In this document: positions 6,173 through 10,280 of the stretch, piece after piece
Layout: each line of letters begins with the position of its first letter
Numbering within the stretch: position 1 is the stretch's first letter
Origin: Bacillota bacterium
GTDB lineage: Bacteria; Bacillota; Dehalobacteriia; UBA4068
Assembly (NCBI GenBank): GCA_009778255.1
Contig: WRKD01000156.1
Coordinates: forward strand, 1 to 10,280
Length of the DNA stretch: 10,280 bases
Direction: 5' to 3'
Notes under the pieces: generated by a model
The model's input: the letters and a program-made list of their open reading frames with translations, nothing else
Databases searched by the model: none
What the model was told of the DNA's origin: nothing
Position numbers and translations under genes: made by a program

Positions 6173-7063
6173 TTATAATGTTTCTGATAATAAACTGTCT
6201 ATAATTCGTTGTAAATCATCTTCACAATAGTAATCTATTACAATCTTTCCGCGACCTTTATTATCATGTACAGCAACTTTAACTCCCCACTTGTCTTTAA
6301 GACGACGTGCAATATCCGCGAAAATTGGATGGCTTGGAGTGCTTGTCTCTTTTGGAATTTTTGGTAGGCGTTCTTTTTGTAATTCCTGGGCCAATTGCTC
6401 ACTTTGTCGCACATTTAAGCTCTCATTAATAATACGATTCGCCAGAAAATCTTGTTCCTCGTGATTAGTGAGGGAGAGTAGCGCTCGGGCATGGCCGGCA
6501 GTGAATGAGCCTTCTTCAAGTAGTTCTCTCAATTTTTCTGGTAAATTTAGAAGACGTAGCGTATTGGCAATATGAGAGCGACTTTTTCCTAAACGCTCTG
6601 CTAAGGCTTCTTGAGTATAATTGTATTGATCTATCAAATCTCTATAAGCTCTAGCTTCTTCTAAAGGCAAAAGGTCTACACGTTGGATATTTTCAATTAA
6701 GGATAATTCTTGTATTTGTTGTTCTTCAAAGCTGCGAATTATACAAGAAATTTGTTTAAACCCTAATTTTTGTGCTGCTCGCCAGCGACGTTCTCCGGCA
6801 ATGATAGTATAGTTGTCCATATCGCTTTTAGCAACAATCAAAGGTTGCAATAAACCATGTTCTTTAATCGATACAGCTAATTCAGCTAGTTTTTCATCAT
6901 CGAAAGCACGTCTTGGCTGGTGCGGGTTGGGAATAATTTGCGTAATATCCAAAATAGAAATTTTTTCTAGGTTAAAGGTATCTTCATTAACAAAAAGTGG
7001 CGCATCTGGAAGTAGGGCAGCTAAACCTCGCCCCAAGCCTCGTTGCTGTTTTTTATCACTCAT
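6173..7063 (-). CDS. parB: Chromosome-partitioning protein ParB/Spo0J (CTPase, parS-binding)
   Basis: A 296-residue protein of typical chromosomal ParB length. It begins with a basic RGLGRGLAALLPD segment (8-20), the ParA-stimulating N-terminal motif. The CTP-binding core includes NPHQPRRAF (46-54), the GERRWRA box (90-96) and ENIQRVDLLP (124-133). A helix-turn-helix, TQEALAERLGKSRSHIANTLRLL (about 150-172), recognises parS; the last ~50 residues form the dimer domain. The start at 7063 is chosen because GGAGG lies 8 nt upstream (inside parA) and gives the usual M-S-x-K-K opening; ATG codons at 7078 and 7069 are in frame but poorly placed. The start overlaps the parA stop by 8 nt (ATGAGTGA), implying translational coupling. 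Two parS-type sites nearby (5467-5482, 2366-2381) are its likely targets. Confidence 0.97.
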   Translation of the reverse strand: MSDKKQQRGLGRGLAALLPDAPLFVNEDTFNLEKISILDITQIIPNPHQPRRAFDDEKLAELAVSIKEHGLLQPLIVAKSDMDNYTIIAGERRWRAAQKLGFKQISCIIRSFEEQQIQELSLIENIQRVDLLPLEEARAYRDLIDQYNYTQEALAERLGKSRSHIANTLRLLNLPEKLRELLEEGSFTAGHARALLSLTNHEEQDFLANRIINESLNVRQSEQLAQELQKERLPKIPKETSTPSHPIFADIARRLKDKWGVKVAVHDNKGRGKIVIDYYCEDDLQRIIDSLLSETL

Positions 7064-7865
7064 GGCCATCGCCTCCATTCATCTGTTTCTCTAGGGGCGT
7101 TTTACCATTTCTGGCTAAAAATTCTCCAGCTAATAAAGCGTACTGTTGTGCTCCTTTAGACTTTGGATCATAATAGATAACTGGCATTCCATGACTGGGT
7201 GCTTCGGAAAGTCGTACACTACGATTAATAATTACATCATAAACTCGGTGTTTGAAAAAACTACGCATTTCTTTTGCGACCTGCGGAGAAAGATTTGTGC
7301 GTTGATCGTACATGGTAAGCAAAACACCCTCTATCAACAATTCCCGGTTGAGATTAGATCGTACTAATTCTAAAGTTGACAATAACTGACTAACACCTTC
7401 AAGTGCGTAGTATTCGCATTGTAGTGGTACTAATACACTATCGGCTGCAGTTAAGGCATTAATAGTCAGCAAACCTAAAGAGGGCGGGCAATCGATGAAG
7501 ATGAAATCATAATTATAACGTTCTTCTGCCAATGCTCTTTTTAAGCGACTTTCTCTTGAAATAGCCGAAACAAGTTCTACTTCTGCTCCGGCTAATTGCA
7601 TTGTAGAAGGAAGAAGCTTAAGACCATCATAAGGAGTAGAGAGGGTAACCGCCTGTAGTGGCGCCTCATTTATCAGCACATCGTAAATGCAATGCTCAAT
7701 TAAGCGCCTATCTGCCCCCAATCCACTAGTAGCATTTCCCTGAGGATCCATATCCAGTATCATAACTTTTTGCCCTAAGCGGGCTAACATAGCCGAGAGA
7801 TTTACAGCCGTGGTTGTTTTAGCCACCCCGCCTTTTTGATTTGCAACTGCAATAACTTTGCCCAT
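7056..7865 (-). CDS. parA: Chromosome-partitioning ATPase ParA/Soj
   Basis: A 269-residue deviant-Walker ATPase. Motifs: KGGVAKTT (11-18, with the signature first Lys; Ala replaces the Gly usual before the second Lys), LDMDPQGNAT (37-46, Walker A') and FIFIDCPPSLG (121-131, Walker B). It lacks an N-terminal DNA-binding domain, as in chromosomal Soj rather than the longer plasmid ParA type. ATP-bound dimers bind DNA non-specifically and ParB triggers hydrolysis, which drives origin segregation and, in Bacillus, DnaA control. ATG at 7865 is chosen; an in-frame TTG at 7871 would add two residues, and the GC-rich GGCGG stretch upstream fits either. It is first in the parA-parB unit and divergent from the reductase gene, with 184 bp between the two starts. 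Confidence 0.97.
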   Translation of the reverse strand: MGKVIAVANQKGGVAKTTTAVNLSAMLARLGQKVMILDMDPQGNATSGLGADRRLIEHCIYDVLINEAPLQAVTLSTPYDGLKLLPSTMQLAGAEVELVSAISRESRLKRALAEERYNYDFIFIDCPPSLGLLTINALTAADSVLVPLQCEYYALEGVSQLLSTLELVRSNLNRELLIEGVLLTMYDQRTNLSPQVAKEMRSFFKHRVYDVIINRSVRLSEAPSHGMPVIYYDPKSKGAQQYALLAGEFLARNGKTPLEKQMNGGDGHE

Positions 7866-7976
7866 TGTCAACCGCCGCCCCGCCTAATAAAAATAGTAAA
7901 AGCCTAAACTAATATTCTATTCTGCATAACCGACACTTATCCTGCCAAATTAGAGGGTTATGATTGCTTAAATAAC

Positions 7977-8006
7977 TTGATGCTTGTATTGCAAAAGTGG
8001 TATAAT
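7977..8006 (+). promoter_or_regulatory. Sigma-A-type extended -10 promoter of the reductase gene
   Basis: TTGATG (7977-7982) and TATAAT (8001-8006) are separated by 18 bp, and TG sits one base before the -10 hexamer, giving an extended -10. It lies 43 bp upstream of the reductase start codon. No operator for a known sulfur or redox regulator was recognised. Confidence 0.7.
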
Positions 8007-8049
8007 TGCAATGTATTCAACTTAAATGTTAATAAGGGGGCAATAAAAT

Positions 8050-9714
8050 ATGATTAAGATACTAATTGTAGGCGGTGTTGCGGGTGGAGCTACAGCAGCG
8101 GCTCGTTTGCGCAGATTAGACGAACATAGCGAAATAATACTATTTGAAAAGGGAGAGCATATTTCTTTTGCCAACTGTGGTTTACCATATTATATTGGTA
8201 AGACAATTGAGCGACGCAAGAATTTGCTATTGCAAACTCCCCCAGGCTTTAGCACTCGATATAAAGTAGATGTAAGGGTGCGGCATGAAGTGTTAGCGCT
8301 GGATTGTTCTACTAAAGTTGTTTCAGTAAAGAATTGGCAAAGTGGAGAAATTTATAATGAAAAATATGATAAACTGATACTTTCTCCGGGTGCTCTGCCT
8401 TTTAAGCCGCCGATTGAGGGAATGGATGATGAGCGTGTATTCACCTTGCGCAATATGACAGATGCAGATATAATAAAAGACTATTTTCAAAAAAATTCAC
8501 CAAAAAGTGCAGTGATAGTAGGCGGTGGCTTCATTGGTGTAGAAATGGCAGAAAATCTTAGGGAGGCTGGTTTAGAGGTAAGTATAATTGAACAAGCAAA
8601 TCAATTACTAATGCCCTTGGATATTGAAATGGCTAATGAAGTTAAAAAACATATGCAAAATAAAAAGATAACAATTTATTTAAAAAATGGATTAAATAAG
8701 ATTATTCCTCAAGAAGACGGTTTGCTTATTGAACAGATAAAAGGTACTCTTAAAGCAGATATGTTGATTCTGGCAATCGGTGTTAAGCCAGATACAGCTT
8801 TCATAAAAGCTGCGGGGTTGAGCTTAAATGAACGAGGTGCTATTATAGTAGATTCTCATATGCGCACTTCAGATAGTGATATTTATGCTGTAGGCGATGC
8901 TGTGGAGATAAAAGATTTTATAAGTAACCAAGCTGCTATGATTCCTTTAGCTGGCCCGGCAAATAAGCAAGCCCGCATTGCCGCCGATAATATTTGTGAT
9001 ATTCCCTCTGAATATAGGGGTGCGCAAGGTTCATCAATTATTAAAGTTTTTGATTTAACAGTAGCCGCCAGTGGCGTAAATGAAAAAACTGCCCAAAGAA
9101 TAAAGTTAAACTATGATAAAATCTATTTACAGGCGCCGTCTCATGCCAGCTATTATCCTAATGCTAAACCACTTCTTATGAAGGTAATTTTTGATAAAAA
9201 CCAAGGAAAGCTGTTGGGAGCTCAAATTGTCGGTTATGACGGCGTTGATAAACGCTGCGATATACTGGCTGCATTCATGTGCGCGGGTTTGAGTGCGGCA
9301 AATCTCTGCGAGGTAGATTTATGCTATGCCCCACCCTACTCTTCTGCAAAAGACCCGGTTAATATAGCAGGGTATATGATAGAAAATATACTAAAAGGGC
9401 AAGTAAAGAATTTCCATTGGCATGAGGTGGATGACTTGCCTCGCGATGGTAGCATTAGTTTAGTAGATGTGCGCAAACCACAAGAATTTCTACAGGGAAG
9501 CATAGAGGGCTTTATAAATATCCCGTTAGATTCTTTACGTGAGCGTCTAGAAGAATTGGATAAAGCAAAGCCGCTCTATGTTAATTGTTTAAGCGGCGCA
9601 CGCAGTTATGTGGCTGCTCGCATTCTCACACAAAACGGTTTTAACGTATATAATTTGAGTGGTGGCTATCGTTTATATCAGGCAATGCAAGGAGAGTTTG
9701 TAAAAGAATACTAG
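8050..9714 (+). CDS. CoA-disulfide/persulfide reductase with C-terminal rhodanese domain
   Basis: A 554-residue flavoprotein of the CoADR-RHD type. An FAD-binding GGVAGGATAAARLRR (8-22) opens it; SFANCGLPYYIG (39-50) carries the single redox Cys43 used by CoA-disulfide reductases instead of a CxxC pair. A second dinucleotide motif VIVGGGFIGVEMAE (155-168) binds NAD(P)H, and IYAVGDA (278-284) contacts FAD. The dimerisation domain contains CYAPPYSSAKDPVN (425-438), conserved in this family. From about 465 a rhodanese domain follows, with LVDVRKPQEF (471-480) and the active loop CLSGARS, catalytic Cys513. Known relatives reduce CoA disulfide, CoA persulfide or polysulfide with NAD(P)H; which applies here is not decided by sequence. 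AAGGGGG (8034-8040) lies 9 nt before the ATG. No partner gene follows. Confidence 0.95.
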   Translation: MIKILIVGGVAGGATAAARLRRLDEHSEIILFEKGEHISFANCGLPYYIGKTIERRKNLLLQTPPGFSTRYKVDVRVRHEVLALDCSTKVVSVKNWQSGEIYNEKYDKLILSPGALPFKPPIEGMDDERVFTLRNMTDADIIKDYFQKNSPKSAVIVGGGFIGVEMAENLREAGLEVSIIEQANQLLMPLDIEMANEVKKHMQNKKITIYLKNGLNKIIPQEDGLLIEQIKGTLKADMLILAIGVKPDTAFIKAAGLSLNERGAIIVDSHMRTSDSDIYAVGDAVEIKDFISNQAAMIPLAGPANKQARIAADNICDIPSEYRGAQGSSIIKVFDLTVAASGVNEKTAQRIKLNYDKIYLQAPSHASYYPNAKPLLMKVIFDKNQGKLLGAQIVGYDGVDKRCDILAAFMCAGLSAANLCEVDLCYAPPYSSAKDPVNIAGYMIENILKGQVKNFHWHEVDDLPRDGSISLVDVRKPQEFLQGSIEGFINIPLDSLRERLEELDKAKPLYVNCLSGARSYVAARILTQNGFNVYNLSGGYRLYQAMQGEFVKEY

Positions 9715-9764
9715 CTAATAAATTAGTAACATAGTTCCCATTTTCATCAATTAAAACAAGATGT

Positions 9765-10073
9765 TTATGCTGCCAATTTGAGTAAACTATTTACAGAAGC
9801 AGATAAAGCAGCATCGTTAAACTTATTATTAAGTATATTGTAGCTTTTTACTAAACTACTAAGTGATAGTTTCGTGTCGAACAACTTCTTTATCTTGTCA
9901 AACAACCTCTTTATCTTGTCAAACAACCTCTTTATCTTGTCAAACAACTTCTTTATCTTGTCAAACAACTTCTTTATCTTGTCAAACAACTTCTTTATCT
10001 TGTCAAACAACTTCTTTATCTTGTCAAACAGCCGCTTTATCTTGTCAAACAAACCTGTTAATTTAAAAGACAT
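9765..10073 (-). CDS. Hypothetical heptad-repeat (LFDKIKK) protein, possibly not expressed
   Basis: A 102-codon open frame. The start MSFKLTG runs into eight copies of LFDKIK(K/R) plus a degenerate ninth, then a C-terminal tail LSLSSLVKSYNILNNKFNDAA...LLKLAA. Ile and Leu alternate with spacing 3 and 4, the a/d pattern of a coiled coil, flanked by Lys and Asp, so a highly charged amphipathic helix is expected. No Shine-Dalgarno sequence is visible upstream of ATG 10073, and because the unit is 21 bp the other frames are open too (a plus-strand frame reads SNNFFIL units). The coding call is therefore weak; it may be a minisatellite or a decayed gene. No known family recognised. Confidence 0.35.
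   Translation of the reverse strand: MSFKLTGLFDKIKRLFDKIKKLFDKIKKLFDKIKKLFDKIKKLFDKIKRLFDKIKRLFDKIKKLFDTKLSLSSLVKSYNILNNKFNDAALSASVNSLLKLAA
9876..10064. repeat. 21-bp perfect tandem array (8 units plus one degenerate)
   Basis: Units start with GTCAAACAAC and end TTTATCTT, at 9876, 9897, 9918, 9939, 9960, 9981, 10002 and 10023, with a degenerate ninth from 10044. Units 4 to 7 are identical; units 2 and 3 share one C for T; unit 1 has G for A; unit 8 carries changes in its middle. There are no spacers, so it is not a CRISPR. The near-identity points to recent expansion. Confidence 0.95.
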
Positions 10074-10123
10074 TATTTTATAATGGATAATCTATAACTC
10101 AGCGTTCCAGTGAATTATCTATT

Positions 10124-10221
10124 GGGCACCTCTAGAAACCAGAATAAACACTAACAAAATGATCAAAATGAGACTAATTACCTAAATATCTCCGTCATTG
10201 CGGACTTGATCCGCAATCCCC
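10124..10221 (-). repeat. Composite dispersed repeat, copy B (inverted relative to copy A)
   Basis: On the minus strand this reads as a palindrome, ATTGCGGA/TCCGCAAT (10197-10204/10210-10217 on plus), followed 53 nt later by TTTCTAGAGGTGCCC (10124-10138 on plus). Copy A at 1-87 has the same order and the same flanks (GGGATTGCGG..., ...CAATGACG). The spacer between the two parts is AT-rich and not conserved between copies. To the right, 10222-10280 stays open in two minus frames up to the window edge and may be the end of a neighbouring gene or more of the repeat. Confidence 0.65.
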
Positions 10222-10280
10222 TGGATAGGGCTGCAAGTTTGGGGCACTTTTACCTCTCGTTTTGCTCTTTTTCTTAAAAG

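Noticed and set aside
7942..7953. 12-bp match CTGCCAAATTAG to the inverse of 47-58
   Set aside because: Several chance 12-mer pairs are expected in a 10-kb self-comparison and there is no supporting context.
9876..10064. CRISPR array or iteron origin
   Set aside because: Units are contiguous with no spacers, no cas or rep gene is present, and the unit holds no DnaA box.
10182..10280. Partial minus-strand coding region running in from the right edge
   Set aside because: Two frames are open and both run into the palindromic repeat; without the sequence beyond the edge neither can be supported.

Overview
The window looks like a chromosomal segment from a low-GC Gram-positive bacterium, most likely a clostridial Bacillota lineage. 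The evidence is a Soj/Spo0J-type parA-parB pair, a 16-bp match to the Bacillus-type parS consensus, a DegV-family gene, strong AGGAGG-type ribosome binding sites, and secreted proteins built from WG, LRR and copper-amine-oxidase-like 'stalk' repeats. Genus cannot be set from sequence alone.

Layout. From about 7.87 kb leftward, nearly everything is on the minus strand: parA (7056-7865), parB (6173-7063, overlapping parA by 8 nt), a metallo-beta-lactamase-fold (MBL) hydrolase (5490-6104), a parS-like palindrome (5467-5482), a DegV-family protein (4483-5343), a secreted and membrane-anchored WG-repeat protein (2783-4459), a decayed second MBL copy (2463-~2777), a perfect parS site (2366-2381), and a secreted stalk/EF-hand/LRR protein broken by one frameshift (425-2343). 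On the plus strand, divergent from parA, is a CoA-disulfide/persulfide reductase with a C-terminal rhodanese domain (8050-9714). The right end holds a 21-bp tandem array (9876-~10064) that reads on the minus strand as heptads. Both window ends carry the same composite palindromic repeat in opposite orientations.

Function. parA, parB and the two parS sites form a chromosome-partition module: ParB loads at parS as a CTP-dependent clamp and ParA ATPase moves or positions the complex. The DegV and WG-repeat genes form a likely two-gene unit of a lipid-binding cytoplasmic protein and a surface-exposed repeat protein. The LRR gene would encode another surface protein of 639 residues if its reading frame were whole. 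The reductase probably handles CoA disulfides, persulfides or polysulfide, and has its own extended -10 promoter.

The most notable points are the pairing of each parS site with the 3' end of an MBL gene copy (one intact, one internally deleted), the single-base frameshift in a homopolymer of the LRR gene, the heptad-coding 21-bp array, and the inverted composite repeats at both ends. I did not find a convincing new defence or mobile system. No tRNA, rRNA, CRISPR array, transposase or phage gene was seen.
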